Origin: Pseudooceanicola antarcticus | Lineage (GTDB): Bacteria; Pseudomonadota; Alphaproteobacteria; Rhodobacterales; Rhodobacteraceae | Length of the DNA stretch: 64,000 nucleotides | Direction: 5' to 3' | Assembly (NCBI RefSeq): GCF_900215355.1 | Contig: NZ_OBEA01000001.1 | Location: 682,001-746,000, forward strand | Part shown: positions 9,043-17,758 of the stretch, piece after piece | Numbering within the stretch: the first letter of the stretch is position 1 | How the letters are laid out: the number at the start of each line of letters is the position of its first letter | Notes under the pieces: generated by a model | What the model saw: the letters and a program-made list of their open reading frames with translations, nothing else | Databases searched by the model: none | What the model was told of the DNA's origin: nothing | Program-made: the position numbers and the translations under genes

Positions 9043-10592
9043 ATCGTCTTTGCGATCAGGCTATTGACCGTGCTGTGGCCTCCCCAAGCAATTTTGCAAG
9101 TGCGCCGTTCTGCACCCTTGAAATGGCGTGATGCATAGAGGATGGCGCTCCGTACGTAATCTGATGCCTCGTTCTCATACTGTGTTCGTACTGTTCGCTT
9201 TTGATTTGCTGAACCTTTCCGCGCGCAAAAAATTGCACACATAGCTCGCGTCTCTTTCGCAATTTGCGGGTCACGCATCCAGGTAAGGGCTTTGTTGACC
9301 ATGGATCTGTCGACGGTTGGGCAGGTCATCATTGCAGCAAGCAAGAACATTTTTTGATAGTCCGATGTTAGTTTGTCGGATGTTGCCAGTTTCTCGAGCT
9401 TGTTGCGTAAGCTACTGTCGTTAGGTGCAAATTTCTTAATGTAAGAAAAGTATATACGAGAGTTGTGGGGTTTATTCGCAAGCTCAGTTAGGACGTGGTC
9501 CAAGCCTGCATCCGAGCCAGCCGCGCCCAGCAGAGGAAGGACGAATCTTTCTATTTGGTCTGATTTTGACGAAAATCTATTAATTTCGTGCAACAGGTTT
9601 ATTGCTGCAGTAGTATCAATATCTTTGTCACGCATCTCATCTTTACTTTCGTCTTCTTCTGCCTCCCAGTCTGCCTCGAAGCCATACGGGTGAATGCTGT
9701 TTGAATTAAGATCGCCCCATATGGACATTCTTATTTCATCAAACGCCCGGTCTATTTCAGTTTCTTCTTTTAGCAAATGTTCTGACTGAAATATTTTTGA
9801 TTTCCCCTCATTTAGGTGCAGCCCATCTTTTCTAAGGTGCTCGACTAATTGTACCATGCCGAAGCGAGCGGCCTGCAGGCTGTCCAGCCCAATGTAGAAG
9901 TCATCGACATATCGTGCAGAGTCCAAACCCATTAGCTCGCAATGCGCATCTAGTTCAGACAGATAGAAGTTTCCGAACAGGTCTGATGGGTATACACCTT
10001 GTATGATTCCGAATGAATTTCTCTGTTGGAATGCCAGAAGAATTTCCTCAAGCAGCTTGGTTGTCTCTGGCTTTGCTCCGGCCGCGTTCATTAGGTTTAT
10101 TAAATGGTGCTGTGGAAGCCTTTCGAAGTAGTGCGATATGTCGGCTTTAATAACATATCTGTTCTCGGAGCATATCGCTTGCACTCTTTCTTGGAATTTC
10201 TCCCATGTTTCGCTATTCGAAATGAAGTACTCGTCCGCGTGCGGGGACGGAAAGTGACTGAAGGTACGATTGCGGTCCAAAGCCTCTTCCAGCTTCGGCA
10301 TCAAATCGTCCGAAATGAGCTGGTAGGCTAGGCGATCTAACGGCGCGAGAATACTTCCTGGTCTAGAAAACCACCCTTCCTTTGGCACATTCATGGTAAG
10401 GGGGATGACCGGATTATAGTTTCCGGATCGAAGCTGACCTTCTAGTTCACTCCATAGATCGTCGGATGCTCTGTTGAAGATCGCGTTGAAATGAGGCGCC
10501 AGTATGAAATCGCTGCGGATGTCGAGCTGAATGTTCTTGATTGCCCGGTCAGGGGCAAGTCTGTCGATAACTTCACCGGATAGGCCAGGCAT
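9039..10592 (-). CDS. Reverse transcriptase of the unknown-group/Abi (defence-associated, DRT-like) type
   Basis: 517 residues. RT fingers and palm occupy about 60-270: motif A has KADISHYF with Asp151, motif B is [11 protein letters not shown] (198-208), motif C is RYVDDFYIG with catalytic Asp230 and Asp231, and motif D is [12 protein letters not shown] (257-268). No group II intron maturase, thumb-X or endonuclease domain and no retron NAxxH-like block is seen. Residues about 275-517 are an acidic, then helical extension resembling the alpha-repeat C-termini of Abi/UG RTs. Base composition is clearly more AT-rich than its neighbours. It lies alone between pncB and arfB, with a hairpin-rich region upstream on its own strand. 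Antiviral DNA synthesis is inferred from family type; the subgroup cannot be fixed. Confidence 0.85.
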   Translation of the reverse strand: MPGLSGEVIDRLAPDRAIKNIQLDIRSDFILAPHFNAIFNRASDDLWSELEGQLRSGNYNPVIPLTMNVPKEGWFSRPGSILAPLDRLAYQLISDDLMPKLEEALDRNRTFSHFPSPHADEYFISNSETWEKFQERVQAICSENRYVIKADISHYFERLPQHHLINLMNAAGAKPETTKLLEEILLAFQQRNSFGIIQGVYPSDLFGNFYLSELDAHCELMGLDSARYVDDFYIGLDSLQAARFGMVQLVEHLRKDGLHLNEGKSKIFQSEHLLKEETEIDRAFDEIRMSIWGDLNSNSIHPYGFEADWEAEEDESKDEMRDKDIDTTAAINLLHEINRFSSKSDQIERFVLPLLGAAGSDAGLDHVLTELANKPHNSRIYFSYIKKFAPNDSSLRNKLEKLATSDKLTSDYQKMFLLAAMMTCPTVDRSMVNKALTWMRDPQIAKETRAMCAIFCARKGSANQKRTVRTQYENEASDYVRSAILYASRHFKGAERRTCKIAWGGHSTVNSLIAKTI

Positions 10593-10634
10593 TCTGTTGT
10601 CCGTGCAAATATTGGGATGGAATTTTATTTTGAT

Positions 10635-10748
10635 GCATACAGGCTCACCTGTCTATAAGGCAGTGACCGTGTTTAGTGGTCATGGAAGTTCGTTTTTGTA
10701 TGCGTGAGGCAAAGATAGTACTCTGCCTCCACCCAAAAGAACTTGGGT
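10635..10748 (-). ncRNA. Candidate structured RNA upstream of the reverse transcriptase
   Basis: Four or more stems lie within 114 bp just 5' of the RT gene. An outer 7-bp pair GCATACA (10635-10641) with TGTATGC (10697-10703) encloses ACAGG/CCTGT (10639-10643 with 10648-10652, 4-nt loop; it competes with the outer pair at 3 bases) and TGACC/GGTCA (10664-10668 with 10678-10682). Next come GAGGCA/TGCCTC (10706-10711 with 10724-10729) and ACCCAA/TTGGGT (10731-10736 with 10743-10748). No ORF fits. Several defence RTs use an adjacent noncoding RNA as template, so this is a reasonable candidate. Transcription and template use are inference. Confidence 0.45.
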
Positions 10749-10788
10749 TCACACCCACCCTACGCCACGGGCACCATCGCGCGGGAAC

Positions 10789-11202
10789 CTACCTCTCCCA
10801 CCCCCGCTTCTCCTTCACCTCGGCGCGCTGCTTCTTCGCCTCCACCCTTTTCCGCTTCTGGTTCTTCGACACCTTCGTCGGGATGCGCCGCTTGGGCGCC
10901 ACAAGGGCCTTGGCGATCAGCTCGGCCAGCCTCTCCCGCGCGACCTCGCGGTTGCGGGCCTGGCTGCGTTCCTCCTGCACCTGGATCACCAGCGCGCCGT
11001 CCTTGGTCCAGCGGCGGCCCGCCAGCCGTCGCAGCCGCCGCTTCACCGGCTCGGGCAGGGAAGGAGAGCGTTCGGCCTCGAACCGCAGCTCCACCGCCGA
11101 GGAGACCTTGTTCACGTTCTGCCCGCCGGGGCCCGAGGCGCGGATGAATTGCTCCACCAGCTCCCATTCCTCGATCGTGATCTGATCCGTGATCCGCAGC
11201 AT
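10789..11202 (-). CDS. arfB: Alternative ribosome-rescue factor / peptidyl-tRNA hydrolase ArfB
   Basis: 137 residues, class I release-factor-like fold. The catalytic GGQ is at residues 26-28 (SGPGGQNVNK), and the C-terminal tail (about 100-137) is long and Lys/Arg-rich, the part that enters the mRNA channel of stalled ribosomes. It hydrolyses peptidyl-tRNA on non-stop ribosomes. There is no codon-recognition domain, which separates it from RF1/RF2. The start at 11202 is ATG. The RT and its upstream hairpins follow its stop by about 40 bp. Confidence 0.95.
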   Translation of the reverse strand: MLRITDQITIEEWELVEQFIRASGPGGQNVNKVSSAVELRFEAERSPSLPEPVKRRLRRLAGRRWTKDGALVIQVQEERSQARNREVARERLAELIAKALVAPKRRIPTKVSKNQKRKRVEAKKQRAEVKEKRGWER

Positions 11203-11659
11203 GTCGTTCCTCGTTCCTACCCGGGCAAAACGCGGGGGCCCCGCCTCGGGGTCCGGGGGATATTAACCCTTTGTAAGGGAAAGGTTGAGATTTCGCCGTC
11301 CAGAGCCGCACCGACAAGGCACCGACGTGATACCGACGCCATACCGACGTGATACCGACGTGGCGTGCGTTGCCTCCGGTCGCTGGTTAACGCGCCGGGC
11401 GGCGGGGCCATCGGGGGCCGCCTGCGGCAAATGGAAAGGGTCGCCCCATTGTCTGGAACGACCCTTCTCGAGATCAGGAGGTGGTTCAGTTAGGTAGTGA
11501 ACCAACCTGTTGGTTAGCGCCCAAGGGCTGCCTCAGACGCGTTCCCTCCAGACTGTTCCGAACCCTTTCTCCAATACCTCAATAGACACTAGAGCACCTC
11601 CTTTCTGAATGTTTCCGATACGAGAATCGTGACACGGAAATCTTTACGGACAAAGAAGT
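11203..11659. other. Intergenic region between arfB and the YhhQ gene
   Basis: No gene is supported in these 457 bp. It holds a contiguous 5 x 11-bp tandem repeat (11308-11362) and two competing hairpins, GGTTCA/TGAACC (11483-11488 with 11498-11503) and AACCAA/TTGGTT (11500-11505 with 11510-11515). The hairpins share bases, so only one can form at a time. The arfB promoter should be in the lower-coordinate part. Confidence 0.55.
11308..11362. repeat. Five tandem 11-bp units (consensus RYACCGACGTG)
   Basis: Units start at 11308, 11319, 11330, 11341 and 11352 with no spacers: GCACCGACAAG, GCACCGACGTG, ATACCGACGCC, ATACCGACGTG, ATACCGACGTG. The 11-bp period puts each unit on nearly the same face of the helix. 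It lies about 110 bp upstream of arfB on the arfB strand. Confidence 0.9.
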
Positions 11660-12304
11660 TTATGCGGCCCGGACCGAGAATTTTGCCGTGATCGCCCGGA
11701 AAGGCAGCAGCGCGATCAGCGCCAGCGTCAGCTTCACGCCCCAGTCCGCGACGGCCAGTGAGATCCACAGCGGGACTGCCGGACCGACCATCATGAAGGG
11801 CACGGCCTCCCAGGCCCAGGAAACCTCTGCGTCGGCGTTTTCGCCAAAGAAAGCAATGAATTGCGCGAAGCCGACGGTGAAGAAGATCGCCGTATCCAGG
11901 GCCGATCCGATCAGCGAAGAGACCAGCGGCGCGCGCCACCAGCTGCCCTGGCGGAGGCGGTCGAAGATCGCCACGTCGACCAGTTGCGCGACCAGGAAGG
12001 CCAGCGCCGAGGCGACGGCGATGCGCAGGGCGACGGCGGCATAGGTATAGCCATCCCCTTGCAGCATCACCTGCGTGCCGATCAGCGAGCACAGGATGCC
12101 GGTGACGAAGCCGGCAAGGATCACCCGGCGCGCGGCGGCGGCGCCGTAGATGCGGTTCATCACGTCGGTGACGAGGAAGGCGAGGGGGTAGGTGAAGGCG
12201 CCCCAGGTGAGGAGCCCGTCCAGGATCAGGAACTGGACGAGGATGTTCGAGGCCACGACGATCGCGGCCATGGCAAGAATGCCAGGAAGATAAGTGCGTT
12301 GCAT
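11660..12304 (-). CDS. yhhQ: Queuosine precursor transporter (YhhQ/VUT family)
   Basis: 214 residues, about six transmembrane helices. The block FLVTDVMNRIYG with later ALDTAIFFTVGF is typical of the COG1738/VUT family that imports queuosine precursors such as preQ0 and preQ1. ATG at 12304 follows closely after a preQ1-I riboswitch whose pseudoknot strand covers the purine-rich ribosome-binding bases, which supports the substrate call independently. An inner-membrane importer feeding tRNA queuosine synthesis is the expected role. It appears monocistronic. Confidence 0.92.
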   Translation of the reverse strand: MQRTYLPGILAMAAIVVASNILVQFLILDGLLTWGAFTYPLAFLVTDVMNRIYGAAAARRVILAGFVTGILCSLIGTQVMLQGDGYTYAAVALRIAVASALAFLVAQLVDVAIFDRLRQGSWWRAPLVSSLIGSALDTAIFFTVGFAQFIAFFGENADAEVSWAWEAVPFMMVGPAVPLWISLAVADWGVKLTLALIALLPFRAITAKFSVRAA

Positions 12305-12310
12305 GTCAGA

Positions 12311-12342
12311 TCCGTTTTTTAGACAAGGTCGCGGAGACTTGT
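12311..12342 (-). promoter_or_regulatory. preQ1-I riboswitch controlling yhhQ
   Basis: On the minus strand the order is P1 arm ACAAG (12338-12342), a 10-nt loop TCTCCGCGAC, P1 arm CTTGT (12323-12327), a linker with AAAAAA (12315-12320), then CGGA (12311-12314), which pairs with TCCG in the loop (12332-12335). This is the H-type pseudoknot plus A-rich tail of preQ1-I (class I) aptamers, at normal size (32-34 nt). CGGA lies 6 nt before the ATG and contains the only Shine-Dalgarno-like bases, so preQ1 binding should block translation. Confidence 0.88.
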
Positions 12343-12373
12343 GAGCCCTGGCCTGCGCCAGGATCAGCGGGCT

Positions 12374-13225
12374 CTAACGGCTCGTCCCCTGCAAATCAAG
12401 GGTGATCTCAAGGAACCGGCTCTTCAGGCTGGCGCTGAAGTTGTCGTCGGACACCAGGGTCAGGCGCAGTTGACCGCTGTCATCCTGCCAGACCGAGAGC
12501 CCCTCGAAATTGCTGCGCGGGTAGCCGGTGAGATGCAACAGGCGCCGGGCCGGGATCTCGGGATGGTCGGGATCGAAGCGCAGGATCATGTTGCGGAACC
12601 CCAGGCCGAGGGCGCGCAGCAGCAGGTAGAGCTGCCCGTCGGGGCCGAAGTCCGCTCCGACCGGGCGGTAGCCGCGCGGCGCGTAGAGCTGGGCGATCTG
12701 CCGCCATTCGCCCGCCTCCAGCCGCCAGAGCGGATAGCCGGGCCCGCTCTGACCGGGGTCCTCGGGCAGCATGAGAAGCCGACCCCGGGCGTCGACGGCC
12801 AGGGCCTCGTACATGGCGTTTGGCGGCAGGGCCGGGTGGATGGGCAGGGGGATGCGCTGCGGCACCTGACCGGCTCCGGCCCCCCCGCGGTAGAGTCGCA
12901 GCGGGGCGTTGCCCTCGAACGAGACCGCCAGGTCGCCGCCGGGAAAAAGCGCCAGCCCCTCGGGATCGAGGCCCTCGCCCGAGAGCAGGTAGCTGGCGGT
13001 GACACGGGCCTTGCCAAGCGCGCCGCCCTCGCGCTCGAATGTCACCTCATGCAGCTGCCCGCGGTCGCTGAGCACCAGCGCCGAGGCGCCGTCCTCGCGC
13101 ATCTCGATGGCCGAGAGCCCGCCGATGCCGGGCCCGGTCAGCAGGATGTCCTGGGCTGCGAGGGGCGCAGGGTGAAGGAGCCCGGCGAGGGCCGCGCTCA
13201 GCGCGACTGCAGGACAGAGACGCAT
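12374..13225 (-). CDS. Secreted esterase-like/phytase-like beta-propeller protein
   Basis: 283 residues from ATG 13225 (upstream in-frame sequence is an unlikely Pro/Arg-rich extension). A signal peptide ends near residue 26 (APLAAQD). The body has blade-like repeats such as GLSAIEMREDGASALVLSDRG, GLDPEGLALFPGGDLAVSFEG, YEALAVDARGRLLMLPE and NFEGLSVWQDD, typical of the 'esterase-like activity of phytase' family (PF13449). The start overlaps the 3' end of mepA by 28 bp, so it is cotranslated with mepA and the MFS gene. The substrate is unknown. Confidence 0.82.
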   Translation of the reverse strand: MRLCPAVALSAALAGLLHPAPLAAQDILLTGPGIGGLSAIEMREDGASALVLSDRGQLHEVTFEREGGALGKARVTASYLLSGEGLDPEGLALFPGGDLAVSFEGNAPLRLYRGGAGAGQVPQRIPLPIHPALPPNAMYEALAVDARGRLLMLPEDPGQSGPGYPLWRLEAGEWRQIAQLYAPRGYRPVGADFGPDGQLYLLLRALGLGFRNMILRFDPDHPEIPARRLLHLTGYPRSNFEGLSVWQDDSGQLRLTLVSDDNFSASLKSRFLEITLDLQGTSR

Positions 13226-14079
13226 TGCCGGGGCAGGTCCGCCATGGTGAGTTGCCGGCGCGGTTTCGGCGGCGGGGCGTTCGGGTCCGGCGGCGGCGGG
13301 TTCAGGATGTCGTTGACCCACTTCTGCGCATCGGCGCAGCCGTCTCCGGGCGGCGGCGGGGCCTGGTCGACGCAGCCCTTCATGCCGCGCGGGCAGGAGA
13401 GGCGGACGTGGAAATGGTAGTGATGGCCCCACCAGGGCCGGATCTTGCGCAGCCAGCGCCGGTTGCCCTTGGCGTTCTGGCACATCCAGACCTTGGCGCC
13501 GGGAAAGACGAAGATCCGCGCCACGCGGCGGTCACTGGCGGCGGCCTTCAGCAGCGCCATGTGCTGCGGCGTCCAGCTGTCGTTCACATATGCGCCACCG
13601 TTGCGGCGCAGGGAGATCGACGAAAGGCTCTCTCGGGCCGGGCGGCTGAGGCGCAGGTCACGGGCCGGCAGCATCCAGATATCGGCATCCAGGCCGATCT
13701 GGTGGCTGGCGTGGCCCGAGGTCATCGGGCCCCCGCGTGGCTGGGACATGTCGCCCACGTAGATGCCGTTCCAGCCCGGAAGTCGGGCGGCGTCCTTCGA
13801 GAGGTCCTGCAGGAAGTCCACCAGCTCGGACGTGCCCCAGTTGCGGTTGCGGCTCAGCCGCATGGCCTGCCAGGTGCGGCCGGTCTCGGGCAGTTGCACC
13901 GAGCCCGCCGCGCAGCCCTTGGCGTAAGAGCCGATGGCCTCGGGCTTCTGCCGTGAACCGCGGCTCTCGGCTCCGAACAGGGCGCGGGCTTCGACGCCCT
14001 GCATATTGGCGGGCAGGCCCTGGGCAAGGGCCGGGGTGCCGAGCATCAGCGCGGCGAGTAGGGCAAGGATCTGTCTCAA
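13198..14079 (-). CDS. mepA: Penicillin-insensitive murein endopeptidase MepA
   Basis: 293 residues with a signal peptide (MRQILALLAALMLGTPALA). The LAS-type zinc site is visible as SGHASHQIGLDAD (His123, His126, Asp133) and WWGHHYHFHVRL (about 216-227). The enzyme cleaves D-alanyl-meso-diaminopimelyl crosslinks in the periplasm. The start is TTG at 14079, 6 nt after AGGA and overlapping the preceding TGA stop (TTGA), so translation looks coupled to the MFS gene. A Pro-rich C-terminal stretch (NPPPPDPNAPPPKPRR) is an extra beyond the catalytic domain. Confidence 0.95.
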   Translation of the reverse strand: MRQILALLAALMLGTPALAQGLPANMQGVEARALFGAESRGSRQKPEAIGSYAKGCAAGSVQLPETGRTWQAMRLSRNRNWGTSELVDFLQDLSKDAARLPGWNGIYVGDMSQPRGGPMTSGHASHQIGLDADIWMLPARDLRLSRPARESLSSISLRRNGGAYVNDSWTPQHMALLKAAASDRRVARIFVFPGAKVWMCQNAKGNRRWLRKIRPWWGHHYHFHVRLSCPRGMKGCVDQAPPPPGDGCADAQKWVNDILNPPPPDPNAPPPKPRRQLTMADLPRQCVSVLQSR

Positions 14080-15419
14080 GCGGGGTCCTGGGGGTCTCCG
14101 TCGGGTTTGACCCAGCGTAGCAACAGGGCGCCGCCCAGCAAAAGGAAAACCAGGGGCAGGAAGCCTATCTGCTGAGACCCGCTGACGGCGGTGACGACGC
14201 CGATCAGCAAGGGGGCCAGGAAGGCGGTGGCCTTGCCGGCGAGCGCATAGAGGCCAAAGCCCTCGGCCACGCGTCCGGGCCGGGCCTGGCGGACCATCAT
14301 GGTACGGCTTGCGGCCTGCAGCACGCCCCCGGCGGCACCGATCACCGCCCCGGCAACGAAGAGCGCGATATCGGGCAGCATGCTGCCCTCGGCCACGGGA
14401 AGCCCCAGGACGGAGGTCGGGGTGATCGTCACCAGCAGGACCGTGATGGCGGTCAGCAGCAGGATGCAGGTCATTAGCACCGGCTTCGGTCCGAATCTCT
14501 CGTCCGCACGGCCACCGATGACGGCGAAGATTGCGCCTGCGACGATGGCGATGATGCCGAAGATGCCGATCTCGGTCACCGACCAGCCCAGGATGCCCGA
14601 GGCATAGATGCCGCCGAAGGCATAGATCCCCGCCAGCGCATCGCGGTAGCAGAGCGACCCCGCCAGGAAGGCAAAGAGCGACGGCGTCCTGGGCAGGCCG
14701 CGAATCGTGTGCCGCAGATTGCTCAGCGCCACCTTCAGTGAGCCCTTGGGCGCCTTCCGGGCCTTGGGATCGCGGACGTAGAAGAAGAAGGGCACCATGA
14801 AGACCGCGTACCAGAGCGCGGTCAGCGGCCCGACGGCGCGGGTGCCTTCGCGGGTCTCGGGATCAAGGCCCAGGATGGGCGGGATGCCGATCATGGTGCG
14901 CCCGGTGTCCGGGTCCTCGCCCAGCAGGGTGAGCATCAGCACCAGTGAAACCAGGCCGCCGGCATAGCCGAAGGCCCAGCCATTGCCCGAGATGCGCCCG
15001 ATCTCTTCCCGGCTGCCCAGGTCGGGCAGCATGGCGTTGGTGAAGATGGTGGCGAATTCCATGCCGATCATGCCGACGGCGAAGAAGAAGAGCGTCAGCA
15101 GCAGGTTGAAGTTCTCGGGCGCGGCATACCAGAGCATCCAGGAGCCGATGACATAGAGCGCCGAGAAGCCCCAAATCCAGCGCATGCGATTGCCCGATAC
15201 ATCCGAGACCGCGCCCAGCACCGGCGCTAGCAGGGCGATGATGATGCCCGCCGTCCCGATGCCGAAGCCCCAGGCGGCTTGCGCGGCTGCGCCGTCTCCC
15301 ATCAGCTCCTTCACGTAGGGTGCGAAGATGAAGGTGATCAGGAGCGTGTTGTAGGGCTGGCTGGCCCAGTCGAAGAAGAACCATCCCCAGATGCGCTTGC
15401 GCAGGGCTGTCTCGGCCAT
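14076..15419 (-). CDS. MFS transporter, UMF1/Atg22-like family
   Basis: 447 residues, about 12 transmembrane helices, from ATG 15419 with GGGAGATCACG upstream. The opening RIWGWFFFDWASQPYNTLLITFIFAPYV is the signature of the UMF1 (Atg22-like) MFS family. Internal GxxSDxxGxRM- and GGRADERFGPKP-type loops are MFS hallmarks. The substrate is not known for bacterial members. It is first in a three-gene unit with mepA and the phytase-like gene, which suggests recycling of wall-derived compounds, but this is only contextual. Confidence 0.87.
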   Translation of the reverse strand: MAETALRKRIWGWFFFDWASQPYNTLLITFIFAPYVKELMGDGAAAQAAWGFGIGTAGIIIALLAPVLGAVSDVSGNRMRWIWGFSALYVIGSWMLWYAAPENFNLLLTLFFFAVGMIGMEFATIFTNAMLPDLGSREEIGRISGNGWAFGYAGGLVSLVLMLTLLGEDPDTGRTMIGIPPILGLDPETREGTRAVGPLTALWYAVFMVPFFFYVRDPKARKAPKGSLKVALSNLRHTIRGLPRTPSLFAFLAGSLCYRDALAGIYAFGGIYASGILGWSVTEIGIFGIIAIVAGAIFAVIGGRADERFGPKPVLMTCILLLTAITVLLVTITPTSVLGLPVAEGSMLPDIALFVAGAVIGAAGGVLQAASRTMMVRQARPGRVAEGFGLYALAGKATAFLAPLLIGVVTAVSGSQQIGFLPLVFLLLGGALLLRWVKPDGDPQDPA

Positions 15420-15550
15420 CGTGATCTCCCTCTGTCGATTGCGGCGATATGAGCCGCGCTTTGACGTAGGGACAAGAGCCGCGCGCAGGCCGGAAGCGAA
15501 AAGCTGGGGATAGTGGCCCCGCCGACCCGCTCGGGGAGGGCCGGCAAAGG

Positions 15551-15579
15551 AAAACCCCCGGCAGCGGGGCTGCCGGGGG
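15551..15579 (-). terminator. Rho-independent terminator of the petABC operon
   Basis: Perfect 10-bp stem CTGCCGGGGG/CCCCCGGCAG (arms 15555-15564 and 15570-15579) with a 5-nt loop; on the minus strand it is followed by TTTTCCTTT. It lies 26 bp after the petC stop. Confidence 0.9.
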
Positions 15580-15604
15580 CTGATCATTCAGACGCGGGGA
15601 AGGC

Positions 15605-16405
15605 TCAGGCCTTGCCCTTTGCCTTGTCCTTGACCGGCTTCCACAGACGCTTGTTGGTCAGGTAGAGCAGCGAGCTGAGCAGGATCAGGAAGGCGACGCC
15701 GACGAAGCCTGCGTGCTTGCGGGCCATCAGCTTCGGTTCCGCGGTCCACATCAGGAAGGCGGCAACGTCTTCCGCTTCGTGGTGCAGCTCGTTCGAGTGA
15801 CCGTCGTCGAACTCCACGTCCTCGCCGGAGAGCGGCGGGGCCATGGCGATCCAGCCGCCGTCGAAGGCGGTGTTCTCGTAGTAGGTCACGCCGGCCTGCA
15901 CACGCTCTTCGCCGGTGTAGCCGGTGAGGATGGCGACGATGTGCTCAGGTCCGCCGATGCCCTTGAAGAACTGGTTGATCCCGGTGCCGTAGGGGCCGTG
16001 GAAACCGGCACGGGCCTTGGCCATCAGGCTGAGGTCCGGCGCGTTCTCAAGACCGCTTTCGGGGAAGTGGTCGTTCGGCGTGGCGGTGCGGAAGTCGTCC
16101 AGCTCGTCGTCATAGACTTCGAACTGGCTGGCGTAGGCACGCACCTCGTCTTCCGGCATATGCGGGCCGCCCTCGTCGGCCAGCGTGCGGATCGGCACAT
16201 AGCGCAGACCGTGGCAGGCCGAGCAGACCTCGGTGTAGACCTTCAGACCGCGCTGCAGCTGGTTCTCGTCGAACTTGCCGAAGGGCCCGTCGAAGGAGAA
16301 GCGCACGTTGTGGGTCTTGTGCCCGCTGTCATCACCGGCTGCGGTGGCTGCGCCGGCGGTCAGAGCCAGCGCCGCCAGGGCAGAGAGGGAGAGTTTCTTG
16401 AACAT
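15605..16405 (-). CDS. petC: Cytochrome c1 of the bc1 complex
   Basis: 266 residues from ATG 16405. A cleavable signal peptide (to about residue 22), the covalent haem site CSACHG (about 62-67), the distal Met in [10 protein letters not shown] (about 192-200) and one C-terminal membrane anchor (about 232-252) with a Lys-rich cytoplasmic end are all present. It carries electrons from the Rieske protein to soluble or membrane cytochrome c in the periplasm. It is third in petA-petB-petC and is followed by a strong terminator. Confidence 0.96.
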   Translation of the reverse strand: MFKKLSLSALAALALTAGAATAAGDDSGHKTHNVRFSFDGPFGKFDENQLQRGLKVYTEVCSACHGLRYVPIRTLADEGGPHMPEDEVRAYASQFEVYDDELDDFRTATPNDHFPESGLENAPDLSLMAKARAGFHGPYGTGINQFFKGIGGPEHIVAILTGYTGEERVQAGVTYYENTAFDGGWIAMAPPLSGEDVEFDDGHSNELHHEAEDVAAFLMWTAEPKLMARKHAGFVGVAFLILLSSLLYLTNKRLWKPVKDKAKGKA

Positions 16406-16422
16406 GTTCTCTGTCCTTTCGC

Positions 16423-17745
16423 TTACTCGGCAGGTTCTGCCGGCTTGCTGTAATGGGCGTCGAAATCTTCTTCGATCGTCGCCGGCGGAGTGTTCGGCTT
16501 CTCGATCACGCCCAGCAGGGGCAGGATGACCAGGAAGTAGGCGAACCAGTAGGTGGCCCCGATCAGCGAGATCGTCGAGTAGGGCGGTTCCGCAGGCATG
16601 GCGCCGGCCCACATCAGCACGATGAAGTCGAGGCACAGCAGGGCGAACCACCACTTGAACATCGGGCGGTAGCGGCCCGAACGCACCCGCGAGGTATCCA
16701 GCCAGGGCACCAGGGCCATGGCGACGATGGCGCCGAACATGGCCAGCACGCCGAAGAACTTGGCGTCGACGATGCCGCCGGTGATCCAGTCGGCGAACAT
16801 CACCACCCAGACATCCGCGGTGAAGGCCCGCAGGATGGCGTAGAAGGGCAGGAAGTACCATTCCGGCACGATGTGCGCGGGCGTCGCCAGCGGGTTGGCC
16901 TCGATGTAGTTGTCGGGGTGGCCCAGGAAGTTCGGCATGAAGCCGACGATGGCGAAGAAGACCGCCAGGACAACCGCCAGGGCGAAGACGTCCTTGATCA
17001 CGAAGTAGGGCCAGAAGGGCAGGGTGTCCTTCTCGGCTTCCGCCTTCGAGCTCTTGCGGACATCCACGCCGGTCGGGTTGTTGTTGCCCGTGGTGTGGAA
17101 GGCCCAGATGTGCACGATGACCAGGCCCGCGATGACGAAGGGCAGCAGATAGTGCAGCGAGAAGAAGCGGTTCAGCGTGGCGTTGTCGACGGCCGGTCCA
17201 CCCAGCAGCCAGGCCTGAAGCGGCTCGCCGATGAAGGGGATGGCGCCGAAGAGGCCGGTGATCACGGTCGCGCCCCAGAAGGACATCTGACCCCAGGGCA
17301 GAACGTAGCCCATGAAGCCGGTGGCCATCATCAGCAGGTAGATGATCATGCCGATGATCCAGGTGATCTCACGCGGGGCCTTGTAAGAGCCGTAGTAGAG
17401 GCCGCGGAAGATGTGCAGGTAGACGGCAAAGAAGAACAGCGAGGCGCCGTTCATGTGCAGGTAGCGCAGGAAGTGGCCACCATTCACGTCACGCATGATG
17501 TGCTCGACGCTGGCGAAGGCCAGGTCGACATGGGGCGTGTAGTGCATCACCAGGACGATGCCGGTGACGATCTGAAGCGCCAGGCAGAAGGCCAGGACGA
17601 TGCCCCAGATCCACATCCAGTTGAGGTTCTTGGGGGTCGGGATCATGATCGTGTCGTAGATCAGACCGATCACCGGAAGACGGCTGTTGACCCACTTTTC
17701 GGCCTTGGTCTTCGGTTCATAATGGTCGTGCGGAATACCGGACAT
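16423..17745 (-). CDS. petB: Cytochrome b of the bc1 complex
   Basis: 440 residues from ATG 17745, eight transmembrane helices. Paired haem histidines lie in [24 protein letters not shown] (helix B) and [23 protein letters not shown] (helix D), and the Qo-site PEWY motif is present (PEWYFLPFY, about 295). It contains the Qo and Qi quinone sites. An 11-nt spacing from petA and 17 nt to petC marks one operon. Confidence 0.97.
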   Translation of the reverse strand: MSGIPHDHYEPKTKAEKWVNSRLPVIGLIYDTIMIPTPKNLNWMWIWGIVLAFCLALQIVTGIVLVMHYTPHVDLAFASVEHIMRDVNGGHFLRYLHMNGASLFFFAVYLHIFRGLYYGSYKAPREITWIIGMIIYLLMMATGFMGYVLPWGQMSFWGATVITGLFGAIPFIGEPLQAWLLGGPAVDNATLNRFFSLHYLLPFVIAGLVIVHIWAFHTTGNNNPTGVDVRKSSKAEAEKDTLPFWPYFVIKDVFALAVVLAVFFAIVGFMPNFLGHPDNYIEANPLATPAHIVPEWYFLPFYAILRAFTADVWVVMFADWITGGIVDAKFFGVLAMFGAIVAMALVPWLDTSRVRSGRYRPMFKWWFALLCLDFIVLMWAGAMPAEPPYSTISLIGATYWFAYFLVILPLLGVIEKPNTPPATIEEDFDAHYSKPAEPAE

Positions 17746-17758
17746 GTGTTCTCCTCCC

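Noticed and set aside
10731-10748. Simple arfB terminator as the only explanation of the RT upstream stems
   Set aside because: No T-tract follows this stem, and three further stems lie closer to the RT, so a terminator alone does not explain the region; a contribution cannot be excluded.
11308-11362. CRISPR-like array
   Set aside because: Repeats are contiguous 11-mers without spacers and there are no cas genes.
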